Positions 8,133 through 18,178 of a stretch of 64,000 nucleotides of DNA are shown here, one piece after another (position 1 is the stretch's first letter; every line of letters begins with the position of its first letter). Source of the DNA: Brevibacillus composti (GTDB lineage Bacteria > Bacillota > Bacilli > Brevibacillales > Brevibacillaceae); the NCBI RefSeq assembly GCF_016406105.1, contig NZ_CP066308.1, positions 941,501 through 1,005,500 of the forward strand, given 5' to 3'. The position numbers were made by a program, and so were the translations under genes. The notes under the pieces were generated by a model, which did no database searches, was not told the DNA's origin, and was given only the letters and a program-made list of their open reading frames with translations.

Positions 8133-9097
8133 CACTCCTGAAGATCCTGCTTGCGACAGCCCTGCTCGCTTTGGCGGCCGCGGCCTATGTGGCGCTGCGC
8201 GTGACGTGGAAGCTGATCCACCCTCTGGGCAAACCGGTAGACAGCAGGCCCGAGGAGTATGGGGTGGAGACGTACGAGGAGATCTCGTTTCCCAGTCGGG
8301 AGAGAGGGATTACGATAAAAGGGTGGTATCTCCCGGCACAAGCGGGCGGAAATGAACAGCGCCGGCAGACCCTGATTTTCTCTCACGGCTATGGCCAAAA
8401 TCGCCTGGAGCCGCATCTCCCTGCTCTCTCGCTCGCGTCCCGTCTGGTAGCCAGCGGATACGACGTGCTGATGTTTGATTTTCGCAACAGCGGGGAATCT
8501 TCGCCGGCCCTGACGACGATCGGACTGCGGGAGCAGGAGGACCTACTGGGGGCGATCGATTACGTGGAGAGCACCCGGCCGGGGCAACGAATCGGACTGG
8601 TGGGCTTCTCGATGGGGGCGGCTACCTCTCTGCTGGTGGGGGGACGCGATCCGAGAGTGGAGGCGATTATCGCCGATTCGCCGTTTTACTCCCTCAAGGA
8701 GTATCTGGAAGAAAACCTGCCGCAGTGGACAGGCCTTCCCCGTTTTCCCTTTAATGGGCTGATTCTGACGCTGAGCCCCTTGATGCTGGGAGCAAATCCC
8801 CGGCATGTCCGGCCTTTTGAAGCGGTGAAACAAGCGGAAAAGCCGATCCTCTTCATCCACGGGACGGGGGATCGGACCGTTCCCAGCTCCAATAGCGAGC
8901 TTCTCTACCGGCACGCGGGGCACCCCCACTCGGAGCTGTGGCTCGTCCCGGGACCGGGCCATGTGCGGACCTATCCGCATGATCCGGAGGCATACCAGCA
9001 GAAGGTGCTTTCCTTTCTCGAACGAGTTTGGGGAAGTTCGCGCCTGTCCCCGCCTCGATTGGTCTCCCACGCAAAAAAGCCCTCGCCGGCCGAATGA
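8129..9097 (+). CDS. Alpha/beta hydrolase, membrane-anchored
   Basis: 322 residues. An N-terminal hydrophobic segment (about 3-25) probably anchors it in the membrane. The fold is an alpha/beta hydrolase with oxyanion region FSHGYGQ, nucleophile elbow GFSMGA (Ser161), acid in GTGDRTVP and histidine in PGPGHV. It resembles YqkD/BEM46-type hydrolases of unknown substrate. Start and upstream stop overlap as ATGA, indicating translational coupling to the 2-hydroxyacid dehydrogenase. The stop codon lies within the loop of the terminator hairpin. Confidence 0.85.
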   Translation: MTLLKILLATALLALAAAAYVALRVTWKLIHPLGKPVDSRPEEYGVETYEEISFPSRERGITIKGWYLPAQAGGNEQRRQTLIFSHGYGQNRLEPHLPALSLASRLVASGYDVLMFDFRNSGESSPALTTIGLREQEDLLGAIDYVESTRPGQRIGLVGFSMGAATSLLVGGRDPRVEAIIADSPFYSLKEYLEENLPQWTGLPRFPFNGLILTLSPLMLGANPRHVRPFEAVKQAEKPILFIHGTGDRTVPSSNSELLYRHAGHPHSELWLVPGPGHVRTYPHDPEAYQQKVLSFLERVWGSSRLSPPRLVSHAKKPSPAE

Positions 9098-9114
9098 CCG
9101 GGGAGGGCTCTTTG
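9073..9114. terminator. Bidirectional terminator between the hydrolase and yutI
   Basis: AGCCCTC...GAGGGCT stem (9078-9109). The minus strand has a run of six T, while the plus side has a weaker CTTTG. It overlaps the end of the hydrolase gene. Confidence 0.75.
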
Positions 9115-9122
9115 TATCCCAC

Positions 9123-9353
9123 TTAGAATACTTGCTGTACTTCTTTTACGCCCGGAATTTCTTCCAGCAGGGCGCGCTCAATCCCAGCTTTGAGGGTAAT
9201 GGTCGAAGAAGGGCAGCTGCCGCAAGCGCCCATCAAACGAAGCTTGACGATGCCATCCTCTACGTCTACGAGCTGCACGTCACCGCCGTCGCGCTGGAGG
9301 TAAGGACGCAATTTATCCAAAACTTCTTCCACTTGATCGAACATGTTATCCAT
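9123..9353 (-). CDS. yutI: NifU-like Fe-S scaffold domain protein (YutI)
   Basis: 76 residues consisting only of the NifU C-terminal domain. The Fe-S ligand pair CGSC lies in [14 protein letters not shown] (cysteines near 44 and 47). It probably carries or transfers Fe-S clusters alongside the SUF system. The ATG at 9353 (MDNMFDQ) is chosen because AAAGGAG lies about 10 bases upstream; earlier in-frame ATGs overlap that site. It stands alone and converges with the hydrolase gene. Confidence 0.92.
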   Translation of the reverse strand: MDNMFDQVEEVLDKLRPYLQRDGGDVQLVDVEDGIVKLRLMGACGSCPSSTITLKAGIERALLEEIPGVKEVQQVF

Positions 9354-9472
9354 GGGGTACTCACTCCTTTCCATTCCTCCTTCCATTATAATCCCCGTGT
9401 CAATAGAAATCCATGACCGGATCCCCCTGGTTTGCAGTTTGCAGAATTTGGGCGAAGAAAGGAAGAAGCGTG

Positions 9473-9501
9473 GACTTTTTGTCCGGGGTGCATGTTATAA
9501 T
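9473..9501 (+). promoter_or_regulatory. Promoter of mccA-mccB
   Basis: Weak -35 GACTTT (9473-9478), 17-base spacer, perfect -10 TATAAT (9496-9501). The start of transcription would fall near 9508, leaving a leader of about 135 bases before the GTG at 9643. Confidence 0.55.
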
Positions 9502-9507
9502 AAAGCA

Positions 9508-9642
9508 GAATATCATCAAAACGGTCATAGCCGTTTTGAGGACCGCAAGAGGTCGCATCACAATTTCTTGAAAAACGTCGACGAGGCTGGGTTTTTACGG
9601 TAGTGGGGCGTTTTTCGCAGAAAAGATGAGGGGTCTGGTGCC
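9508..9642 (+). promoter_or_regulatory. Structured 5' leader of mccA (unassigned)
   Basis: The leader starts with a perfect 8-bp hairpin, CAAAACGG/CCGTTTTG (9517-9538), then a GACC/GGTC hairpin with loop gcaaga (9541-9554). A GAAAAACG segment near 9568 can pair with either of two later U-rich segments, GGTTTTTAC or CGTTTTTC. Such exclusive pairings are typical of regulated leaders. I do not recognise the SAM, T-box or other known riboswitch consensus here. The first palindrome sits about 10 bases after the predicted transcription start and could instead be a repressor operator. Confidence 0.4.
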
Positions 9643-11704
<2,062 letters not shown>

Positions 11705-11737
11705 TAAGATGAAAGAAAACGGCGGGGGGCAGCGAGC

Positions 11738-12073
11738 ATGAGCGTTGAAATCAAAGTGTACGGTACGGAGCAGCTATGCGCCAGTTGTGTCAATTTGCCA
11801 TCGGCAAAGGAAACAGCGGAGTGGCTGCGAGCCGCTGTCGGCCGCAAGTACGGGAGCGACAGCGTCAGCATCACCTACAGCGATTTTCAACAGCCAGAGA
11901 CAGAGGAAGACAAAAGCTGGTCGAAGCGCATCATTGAGGAAGATTTGTGGTATCCGCTTGTCGTAATTTCCGGGGAAATTGTCGGCGAGGGAAATCCAAA
12001 GCTCAAAGATATCTACCAGAAGCTGGAGAGCATGGGCCTGCAGCCTGTGGCTGCGACAGTGGACAGTGAATAA
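11738..12073 (+). CDS. yuzD: DUF1462 protein (YuzD)
   Basis: 111 residues with a thioredoxin-like CASC motif (LCASCVNLPSAKET, residues 11-24) and a conserved GEGNPKLKDIYQKLES segment, both typical of B. subtilis YuzD. The fold is likely thioredoxin/glutaredoxin-like with a possible redox role, but the function is unknown. It lies 33 bases after mccB and is followed by a strong terminator, so it is likely the third gene of the operon. Confidence 0.85.
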   Translation: MSVEIKVYGTEQLCASCVNLPSAKETAEWLRAAVGRKYGSDSVSITYSDFQQPETEEDKSWSKRIIEEDLWYPLVVISGEIVGEGNPKLKDIYQKLESMGLQPVAATVDSE

Positions 12074-12093
12074 CCGATAAATACAGCTTGTCG

Positions 12094-12128
12094 AAACGGT
12101 CAGACGGATAACGGTCTGGCCGTTTTTT
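12094..12128 (+). terminator. Terminator of mccA-mccB-yuzD
   Basis: AAACGG-t-CAGAC / GTCTG-g-CCGTTT stem followed by TTTT. Confidence 0.85.
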
Positions 12129-12163
12129 CTTGCTTTCAGAATGTGCAATCGTTGCCGTGGTGA

Positions 12164-12253
12164 GAAGAAGCCTGTTTCCCTGCTTGGCTCCGGGTTCCGC
12201 CCTGCATCCGTGCAGGGCGGAACCCGGAGCGGGGCAGGGGAGCATGATTCTTC
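12164..12253. repeat. Palindromic repeat, short copy A
   Basis: A 90-bp near-perfect hairpin. Its outer arms begin GAAGAAGCCTGTTTCCCTGC and end in a degenerate inverse, matching the terminal inverted repeats of copies at 31582 and 32006. The inside is a perfect 20-bp stem around GCTCCGGGTTCCGCC with a 4-base loop. Its right-half motif (TCCGTGCAGGGCG...CCGGAGCG) recurs once more as a direct repeat at about 12301-12336. It has no coding capacity. The rest of the 12129-12579 gap shows no gene. Confidence 0.7.
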
Positions 12254-12579
12254 TCTCGGCAGCTACGTACCTTTAGGCGCTATGGAGCGGGGCAGTTCCG
12301 GCATCCGTGCAGGGCGCAATCCGGAGCGTAGCAAACACTGTCTGCAAAATCCGGGTGGAGACATTTCGCAATATCCCTCTCACAAGGGCTTTGGTCAGAC
12401 AGGGAAGCGCAGCTCCGTTACATACCCGGCTGCGAAAATAGAAGAAGTGATTTTTATGAATATTCGTTATAATGAGTCTAATGCCTCACTCCGGTATGCT
12501 TCCAATGTCCTGCAATCATTTGACTATATGTATCCAGATTTTATTCCGGCACCGGATGGCAGAACCAAAAGAGGAAAGG

Positions 12580-13641
12580 GTGAAAAGTTTGCGAGTTAGG
12601 ACAAGAGCGTTGGCTGCGGGGCTATTCCTGGGGAGCATGCTGTTTGGATCGACAGCTTCGGCTGACACCTGGAGCGAGCCCCCGCAAACGGAAAGGTGGA
12701 GCGAGGCTGCCCAAACCGAAGTGTGGAGCGACCCGCCCAAGACAGAAGTGTGGAGTGAACCACCCAAGACAGAAGTGTGGAGCGGCCAATCCCCGCAACA
12801 GCAGCCTGCAGCTTCCGTCGGCACAGGGGCCAGTACCCTAATCACGATCAAGCTGGGGAGTTCCGCGGCAAACGTAAACGGAAAGGCCGTGACGATGCAG
12901 ACGGCTCCCGTGACGATCCAGGGCAGAACATTCGTGCCGCTCCGCTTTATAGCCGAAGCATTGGGGGCCCATGTGGAGTGGGAGGCCACCGAGCAGAAAA
13001 TCACATTGACGCGGGCGGGACAAACGGTTCAACTGTGGGTCCATCAATCCATTGCGATCGTAAACGGAAAATCGGTCAAGCTGGAAGCGGCCCCTACGGT
13101 CGTCCAAGGCACGACGGTCGTGCCGCTGCGGTTTATCGGGGAAAGCCTGCAGCAAGAGATCGCCTTTGATCCCCAGACCCAGACGATTACGCTCAAGGGA
13201 GCGGCGAGCTCTGCGAGCGGCTCCCCGACCCAGCCAGCGCCCACCGCCCATGCGGACGCCTCGGCATTCATCGGGGCATGGTCCCTCTGGGTACCGGGCA
13301 GCATGACGAGCTATTACTACCAGGATACCGGGCAATACGCCACCAGCACCTACACCCCGGGAGCAGGTGCGGGCTCCTTGGTTATCCAGCCAAATGGCAC
13401 CTATGAGATGAATCACACCCTCCAAGGGAAAGGGGCCGGTACATGGCGACTGGCAAAAGCAGGCGAGGTTCCGGGCTTTGACCAGGCGATCATCCTGACG
13501 GGCGGGCCGGGAGATGCCGATTGGGCGGTGATCCGCAATCCCAATGGCAGCCTGGTGCTGTCGGGGGATTCCGGCGGGGTCTATACCGATGGCAGCAAGA
13601 TTTGGATCAAGGATTCGGAGGTAACCAAAGGAAAGCCGTAG
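12580..13641 (+). CDS. Secreted copper-amine-oxidase-N (stalk) domain protein
   Basis: 353 residues. The signal peptide (basic start, ALAAGLFLGSMLFG core, cleavage after ...ASA near residue 28) is followed by about four nonapeptide repeats of WSEPPKTEV type (residues 31-67). Then come two copies of the amine-oxidase N-terminal/stalk domain (VNGKAV...GRTFVPLRFIAEALGA; second copy with VVPLRFIGESL), then a C-terminal beta-rich domain from about residue 228. The stalk domains occur in many extracytoplasmic proteins of Paenibacillaceae and are not evidence of oxidase activity. The GTG at 12580 is chosen because the signal peptide starts there and GAGG lies 5 bases upstream. Confidence 0.75.
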   Translation: MKSLRVRTRALAAGLFLGSMLFGSTASADTWSEPPQTERWSEAAQTEVWSDPPKTEVWSEPPKTEVWSGQSPQQQPAASVGTGASTLITIKLGSSAANVNGKAVTMQTAPVTIQGRTFVPLRFIAEALGAHVEWEATEQKITLTRAGQTVQLWVHQSIAIVNGKSVKLEAAPTVVQGTTVVPLRFIGESLQQEIAFDPQTQTITLKGAASSASGSPTQPAPTAHADASAFIGAWSLWVPGSMTSYYYQDTGQYATSTYTPGAGAGSLVIQPNGTYEMNHTLQGKGAGTWRLAKAGEVPGFDQAIILTGGPGDADWAVIRNPNGSLVLSGDSGGVYTDGSKIWIKDSEVTKGKP

Positions 13642-13730
13642 CGCAAACAGAAATGCGATCGGCGTCATGTTCTACGCCCTTGCTCCCTTTCATATACATC
13701 GAGCGAAATGGACAAAAGGGGAGAAGGGCG

Positions 13731-14072
13731 ATGGAGGAAAAGCTGGCCCGGTATTACCAGCTAAAAGAGGAGCAGAAAAAAATAGAGGAGGAACTGCAGG
13801 CTCTACGGCAGGACCTCCTCGAGCAGTACGCACAGGCAGGCCCCATTCGCGCGGGAGCCTACCAGATGGTCGTCAATTATCAAGAGCGGCGGGAGTATGA
13901 TGACAATCGGCTGTATAATGCCTTGCCGGACGCTTCCTTGTGGAGACTGGTGTCAAGGGCGGATGTGGGGAAAATCAACAGCCTGCTCAAGCTGAACGTT
14001 ATCCACGAGGGAATCCTGGAAGGCACCTATGAGCGGAAGCAAGTGCCTGTGATCAAGGTGCAAAAATCGTAA
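13731..14072 (+). CDS. Hypothetical protein with N-terminal coiled coil
   Basis: 113 residues. Residues 1-35 are a charged helix with heptad character (LARYYQLKEEQKKIEEELQ), followed by a mixed domain ending in a basic segment (YERKQVPVIKVQKS). There is no signal peptide or membrane segment. A GGGGAG site 7 bases before ATG 13731 supports this start. I do not recognise the family. Confidence 0.6.
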   Translation: MEEKLARYYQLKEEQKKIEEELQALRQDLLEQYAQAGPIRAGAYQMVVNYQERREYDDNRLYNALPDASLWRLVSRADVGKINSLLKLNVIHEGILEGTYERKQVPVIKVQKS

Positions 14073-14116
14073 TGTAAAAAAAGTCATACAGGGCCGCGAA
14101 GGAAAGAACAGAAGAA

Positions 14117-14695
14117 GTGAATCTGCTGTTCGGAGACAATTTTATCAGTTATGTCATCGATGACAAAAACGGGATGTCTTTCAATATCTTTGGCGTGCAA
14201 GACATCCGAAAGCATAATTCATCCCTCAAAGATCAGGTGACTTCTATTGCGTTTCATAATCCGAATATCAAAGTGGTGGATTACAAGGTCGATACAGGCA
14301 TCTCTCAAAATGGGTATCGGCTGGTGAATATGATCGTCACCGTACAGGTTTTAACGAACCATGTAGAAAAAGCTGATATATTGTTCGTTCAGTTTGATCA
14401 TGAAAAAACAACAACCCACGATTTTGGGGAGATCACCGTTCAAAACTGCCTGCCTTTCCATAAGGAACATTTGGCGCCTTCTGGAGAATATAAAGTCGGT
14501 TATTCAGCTCTGAAGCGGATTGCCACCGGTTCCCTCCACACCAAGAAAGAACATGATTTTATCACGATGACTCCCATTCTTTCCTACAGATTGGGGGACA
14601 ACGAGCACCTTTACAACATGCCAGGCGTTCTTTATGGCATTCTCGATTCCGACCAGGATAAAATCAAAAAAATCATGCAACGGGGGGAAGAGTAA
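14117..14695 (+). CDS. Hypothetical protein, AT-richer than its neighbours
   Basis: 192 residues, soluble, with an alternating beta-strand pattern and no recognised motif. Codon use is visibly more AT-rich than in neighbouring genes, which may indicate acquisition by transfer. The GTG start at 14117 has only a weak GAAGAA-type ribosome site, so the N-terminus is uncertain and the gene could be truncated at its 5' end. A strong terminator follows. Confidence 0.5.
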   Translation: MNLLFGDNFISYVIDDKNGMSFNIFGVQDIRKHNSSLKDQVTSIAFHNPNIKVVDYKVDTGISQNGYRLVNMIVTVQVLTNHVEKADILFVQFDHEKTTTHDFGEITVQNCLPFHKEHLAPSGEYKVGYSALKRIATGSLHTKKEHDFITMTPILSYRLGDNEHLYNMPGVLYGILDSDQDKIKKIMQRGEE

Positions 14696-14730
14696 GAACA
14701 TGGGAGGCTGTGCAGTTATATTTGGAGTAA

Positions 14731-14771
14731 AAAAGCCGATTTTTTCCTCCATGCGGGAAAAATCGGCTTTT
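14731..14771. terminator. Bidirectional terminator before yutJ
   Basis: AAAAGCCGATTTTT / AAAAATCGGCTTTT, about 14 bp stem, between convergent genes. Confidence 0.85.
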
Positions 14772-14805
14772 CACTTTATGGGAGGAAGGGCGTTGGTGGT
14801 TGTCC

Positions 14806-15873
14806 TTAACCCAAATGTTTTTTGTACATCCACAAAACGCCGCTCTTCATGACACGAGGCATCTGGCCGACGAGGGACATTTTTCCCATGACGCCGAAGC
14901 CTTCTTTTTTGCCCAGCGAGCCGAGGAAGCCTTTGTGCTTGATCGCCGGCAGCGAAGCGGGATATTCATCCCCGCGGAAATCTTTTTTCAGGATCATGGC
15001 GATCTGGTCGCCCTGCAATTCCGCAGTCTGCGCGCTTGGCGCCAAAGGCAGGCTCGCGCAGTCGCCGACGACGTAGACATTGGGATGGCTCGGCAGCTGA
15101 TGGTAGGCATTCAGCTTGGCTCGTCCGATATTGTCTGTTTCGATCGGCAGGGCACGGACGATCCGATTGGCTTGAATCCCGGCTGTCCATACGATTACAT
15201 CGCTCTCTACCGGTTCATCGTGGTTGTAGAGCACGCCCGGTTCGACTCGGTTGACGTTCGCCATCGAGACCAGTTGCACATCGTGTTCGACAAACCATTG
15301 GGAGGCGTATTCTTGCAGTTTTTTCGGGAACGGGCTGAGAATGCTTTCGCCGCGGTCGACGATGCGAATATTGAGGTCGGGACGGCTTTCCCGCAGTTCG
15401 GAGGCCAGCTCCACGCCGCTCAGCCCTCCGCCGACGATCGTCACGGTCTGGTATGGATTGAGGTTGTTGATGGCCGCGTAAGTATTGCGCGTAGCGCTCA
15501 TGGTTTGAATGGAATTCGTAAATTCTTGGGCTCCGGGGATATCGTGATAACGGTCTTCGCATCCCAGGGCCAGTACCAGCCAGTCATAGGAAAGGGAGTC
15601 GCCGCCTGCAAAATGGACGAGTCTCTCGTCCAGATCTACTCCCGATACTTCTCCGTACTTGATTGTCAATCGGGGATCGTTCGGAAAAGCCACACGTACG
15701 GACATTTCCGGTTCTGTGCCTGCAGCCAGAGCGTAGTACTCCGTCTTTAATCCGTGAAACGGCATCCGGTCTACAAGCGTGACGAAGACGTCATCTGGCA
15801 ATTCAGGGGACAGGATGCGCTCAATAATCCGCAGACCCCCGTATCCTCCGCCAAGGATAACAAGTCGTTTCAT
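14806..15873 (-). CDS. yutJ: Type II NADH dehydrogenase (NDH-2, YutJ-like)
   Basis: 355-residue FAD flavoprotein that passes electrons from NADH to menaquinone without proton pumping, at the inner membrane face. The FAD site is ILGGGYGGL (residue 6 on), the NADH site is TVTIVGGGLSGVELA near 145, and the C-terminal FAD motif is NVYVVGDCAS. Length and motif order match B. subtilis YutJ. A GGAAAG site precedes the ATG. A second paralogue, yumB, lies at 30003 on the other strand. Confidence 0.88.
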   Translation of the reverse strand: MKRLVILGGGYGGLRIIERILSPELPDDVFVTLVDRMPFHGLKTEYYALAAGTEPEMSVRVAFPNDPRLTIKYGEVSGVDLDERLVHFAGGDSLSYDWLVLALGCEDRYHDIPGAQEFTNSIQTMSATRNTYAAINNLNPYQTVTIVGGGLSGVELASELRESRPDLNIRIVDRGESILSPFPKKLQEYASQWFVEHDVQLVSMANVNRVEPGVLYNHDEPVESDVIVWTAGIQANRIVRALPIETDNIGRAKLNAYHQLPSHPNVYVVGDCASLPLAPSAQTAELQGDQIAMILKKDFRGDEYPASLPAIKHKGFLGSLGKKEGFGVMGKMSLVGQMPRVMKSGVLWMYKKHLG

Positions 15874-16060
15874 AAGAAGGTCTTTCCTTTCTTCTGTCCG
15901 TTATTTTACAGCACCCACTCTATTGTTAGTCTCTTTTGTACAAATTGCAAGCAGAATCTTTTTCCCAGATGACGTACAATTGCTCTGCTGTTTTATCCCC
16001 AAAAAAGCGGTACAATATAGAACGTAATGAGAAGCCGACAAGTCTGGCAGGTGATAATAG

Positions 16061-16321
16061 ATGAAAGCCTTAGTTGAATTTTGCGCGAGTAACGTTTCTT
16101 CCTATACAAAATCCGTCATGGAATCATTGGAAAATGATCCCGAGCTGGATGTGGATGTACTGGAATACGGCTGCCTTGGCTATTGCGGCGAATGCTACAT
16201 GCTCCCCTTTGCCCTGGTGAACGGGGATCTGGTGCAGGCGGAGACCGCCGAGGAGCTGCTGGATAAAATCAAAGCGAAGCTCAAGGCAGACGAGGAAGAG
16301 CTGGGGGACTTTCCCTTTTGA
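16061..16321 (+). CDS. yuzB: DUF1450 protein (YuzB)
   Basis: 86 residues with the DUF1450 cysteine signature YGCLGYCGECYMLPFALVNG (residues 37-56). The family is small, cytosolic, and probably binds a metal or cluster through these cysteines; the role is unknown. It is next to yutJ as in Bacillus. An AGGTGATAATAG site lies just before the ATG. The tail is strongly acidic. Confidence 0.85.
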   Translation: MKALVEFCASNVSSYTKSVMESLENDPELDVDVLEYGCLGYCGECYMLPFALVNGDLVQAETAEELLDKIKAKLKADEEELGDFPF

Positions 16322-16368
16322 GCAAGCGGCAGGGGAAATGGGGCATCGTTTGATTTTTGGCGTATCGC

Positions 16369-16416
16369 AAAGGGGCTGTTCTCTCGCAGATGATGAGGGG
16401 AGAGCCCTTGTTCCTT
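16369..16416 (+). terminator. Possible terminator of yuzB
   Basis: GGGCT...CTCTC / GGAGAG-CCC hairpin followed by TTGTTCCTTTT. The rest of 16322-16611 shows no gene. Confidence 0.5.
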
Positions 16417-16556
16417 TTGTGGGAATTCTTTCTATTATGATACGGTTACTCATTGCCTATGCTCGCCTCAACGGCCCCTCCGCGAAAAAACAGCCTGGTA
16501 AACGGCAGATGGTGACGAGCATCCGTGAAGAAGCAAAAAAGCCGAACGACATGCGA

Positions 16557-16592
16557 ATAAAAAGACAGGACACCCGGGTAAGGCGTCCTGTC
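16557..16592 (-). terminator. Terminator of mqnE
   Basis: Minus strand: GACAGGAC/GTCCTGTC stem followed by TTTTTATT, about 20 bases after the mqnE stop codon. Confidence 0.85.
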
Positions 16593-16611
16593 TGCAAAGA
16601 TATAGGCGATT

Positions 16612-17715
16612 TTAGTGTTCCTTAACAACATTGTAGAAGGTGTCGCGTTCCAAAGCGCGTTTGCCTGCGCCTTTGATCAGCCAGACCAGTTCGTCTACGG
16701 TCAGAGCCTGCTGGGTCAGAGCGCCCGCCGAGTGGCTGATCCGCTCTTCGATCAGCGTACCGTGGACATCGGACATCCCCATGGTCAGGGAGATCTGCGT
16801 CAACTGCGTGCCGATGTTGATGAAATACGCCTTGATGTGCGGGAAATTGTCCAGCATCAGACGGCTGATGGCCATCGTTTTCAGATCGTCGATAGCAGAG
16901 TTGCGCCGCTTGATGCCTGCCGTCGCCTTGATCGGCTGCACGGCGAGCGGAATGAATACCATAAAGCCCTGGGTCTCATCCTGCAGTTCGCGCAGGCGCA
17001 GCATGTGAATGACACGCTCTTCCAGCGTCTCGATGGAGCCGTACAGCATCGTGGAGTGCGTCTTCATTCCCATTAGATGGGCGGTGCGGTGCACCTGGAG
17101 ATACATATCCGTGGTCGCCTTGTCCGGGCTCATTTTCAGGCGGTAGCGCTCTGTCAGGATTTCGGCGCCGCCGCCGGTCAAGCTCTCGACCCCCGCTTTT
17201 CTCAGCTCAATCAGCACTTCCTCGATGGACAAGCCGGCGATCCGGGAAAAGAATTCAATCTCCGCGCCGGTGTATGCCTTCATCGTGACTTGCGGATACG
17301 CTTTTTTCAGGATGCGGATATTGTTCAGATAGTAGTCAAACGGCATGTGCTGGTTATGTCCGCCGACGATGTGGAACTCCCGGATGCCTTCATGGTAGCG
17401 CGTCTCAACATAATGAAGCAGTTCCTCTTCGTTCATGGTGTAAGCGCCGTCTTCGCCCAGATCCCGGCGGAAGCCGCAGAATTTGCAGTGCGCTTCACAG
17501 ACGTTGGTCGGATTGATGTACATGTTTTGAATGAAGTACACATTGTCGCCGTTGATCCGTTGATTGACCAGGTTGGCCAGCTGGCCGATCGTCAGCAGGT
17601 CGTTGGAGTTGAACAGCGTGACGCCATCCTCCAGCGTAAGACGCTCTCCGTTCATGACCTTTTTGGCAATGCCCTCCAGATTCTTGTCTTGAATGATCAG
17701 GGTATCGAGTGCCAT
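16612..17715 (-). CDS. mqnE: Aminofutalosine synthase (radical SAM)
   Basis: 367-residue radical-SAM enzyme with the cluster motif CEAHCKFC (C73, C77, C80). It joins the product of MqnA to SAM to make aminofutalosine, the second step of the futalosine pathway to menaquinone. The motifs EFHIVGG, FFSRIAGLSIEEV, and NFPHIKAYFINIG fit MqnE better than its relative MqnC (which has QGG/HHPEL-type motifs). The ATG at 17715 is chosen for its GAAGGGAAG site; an in-frame ATG 14 codons upstream lacks one. It appears monocistronic with a long leader. Confidence 0.88.
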   Translation of the reverse strand: MALDTLIIQDKNLEGIAKKVMNGERLTLEDGVTLFNSNDLLTIGQLANLVNQRINGDNVYFIQNMYINPTNVCEAHCKFCGFRRDLGEDGAYTMNEEELLHYVETRYHEGIREFHIVGGHNQHMPFDYYLNNIRILKKAYPQVTMKAYTGAEIEFFSRIAGLSIEEVLIELRKAGVESLTGGGAEILTERYRLKMSPDKATTDMYLQVHRTAHLMGMKTHSTMLYGSIETLEERVIHMLRLRELQDETQGFMVFIPLAVQPIKATAGIKRRNSAIDDLKTMAISRLMLDNFPHIKAYFINIGTQLTQISLTMGMSDVHGTLIEERISHSAGALTQQALTVDELVWLIKGAGKRALERDTFYNVVKEH

Positions 17716-17962
17716 ACCAAAACACTTCCCTTCCACAGTAAGTAACGTTGCCATTCTCTGTCGTTTTTTTGTCTGATTGTGCCTATCGACATAAGTGCAA
17801 CGAAGGCTTGGCCTGCGCCAAAAGGCTTGGTGCCGCCAAGTTTTCTGATGTTGTTTTCGCAAAGGTAGCCATTGTCCGAACAGTGACGTCAAAAAGTGAC
17901 AACGAGCCTAGTCCATGTATCATTGATGGCGTGAATGCGTTCGGATCGGTGAAGACAAAAGC
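17716..17962 (-). promoter_or_regulatory. Long 5' leader of mqnE (no gene seen)
   Basis: About 247 bases between the predicted transcription start and the mqnE ATG. It includes a short CTTGG/CCAAG hairpin and the repeated word AGGCTTGG, but no riboswitch consensus or convincing ORF that I can recognise. Confidence 0.3.
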
Positions 17963-17968
17963 ATCTAT

Positions 17969-17997
17969 ATTATAAACCTCTTCCGATAGTCGAACAA
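17969..17997 (-). promoter_or_regulatory. Promoter of mqnE
   Basis: Minus strand: TTGTTC (17992-17997), 17-base spacer, TATAAT (17969-17974). Confidence 0.55.
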
Positions 17998-18106
17998 TAT
18001 GAGAAGTTTTGTGAGAAACATGTATTGTCATGTAGGACCAAATGTAATAAACTTACAAAGGTCGGCAAAAATCCAGACATTTCTTGGGTAATTCAGGAAA
18101 ATTTGT

Positions 18107-18135
18107 TTGCGTATTTGTACTGTTTCTTGTAAAAT
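18107..18135 (+). promoter_or_regulatory. Promoter of the Spo0E-like gene
   Basis: TTGCGT (18107-18112), 17-base spacer, TAAAAT (18130-18135). Confidence 0.5.
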
Positions 18136-18178
18136 AAAGGTACGAAAGCCTTACTACTTTCTAGGAGGAGCTTCAGCA

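Noticed and set aside
9508..9642. T-box or SAM riboswitch before mccA
   Set aside because: No T-box GGTGG-type antiterminator sequence and no SAM-I core were found.
16612..17715. mqnC (dehypoxanthine futalosine cyclase)
   Set aside because: EFHIVGG and FPHIKAYFINIG motifs fit MqnE rather than MqnC.
17783..18031. Minus-strand 82-codon ORF in the mqnE leader
   Set aside because: No ribosome site, no protein-like pattern; lies across the predicted mqnE promoter.
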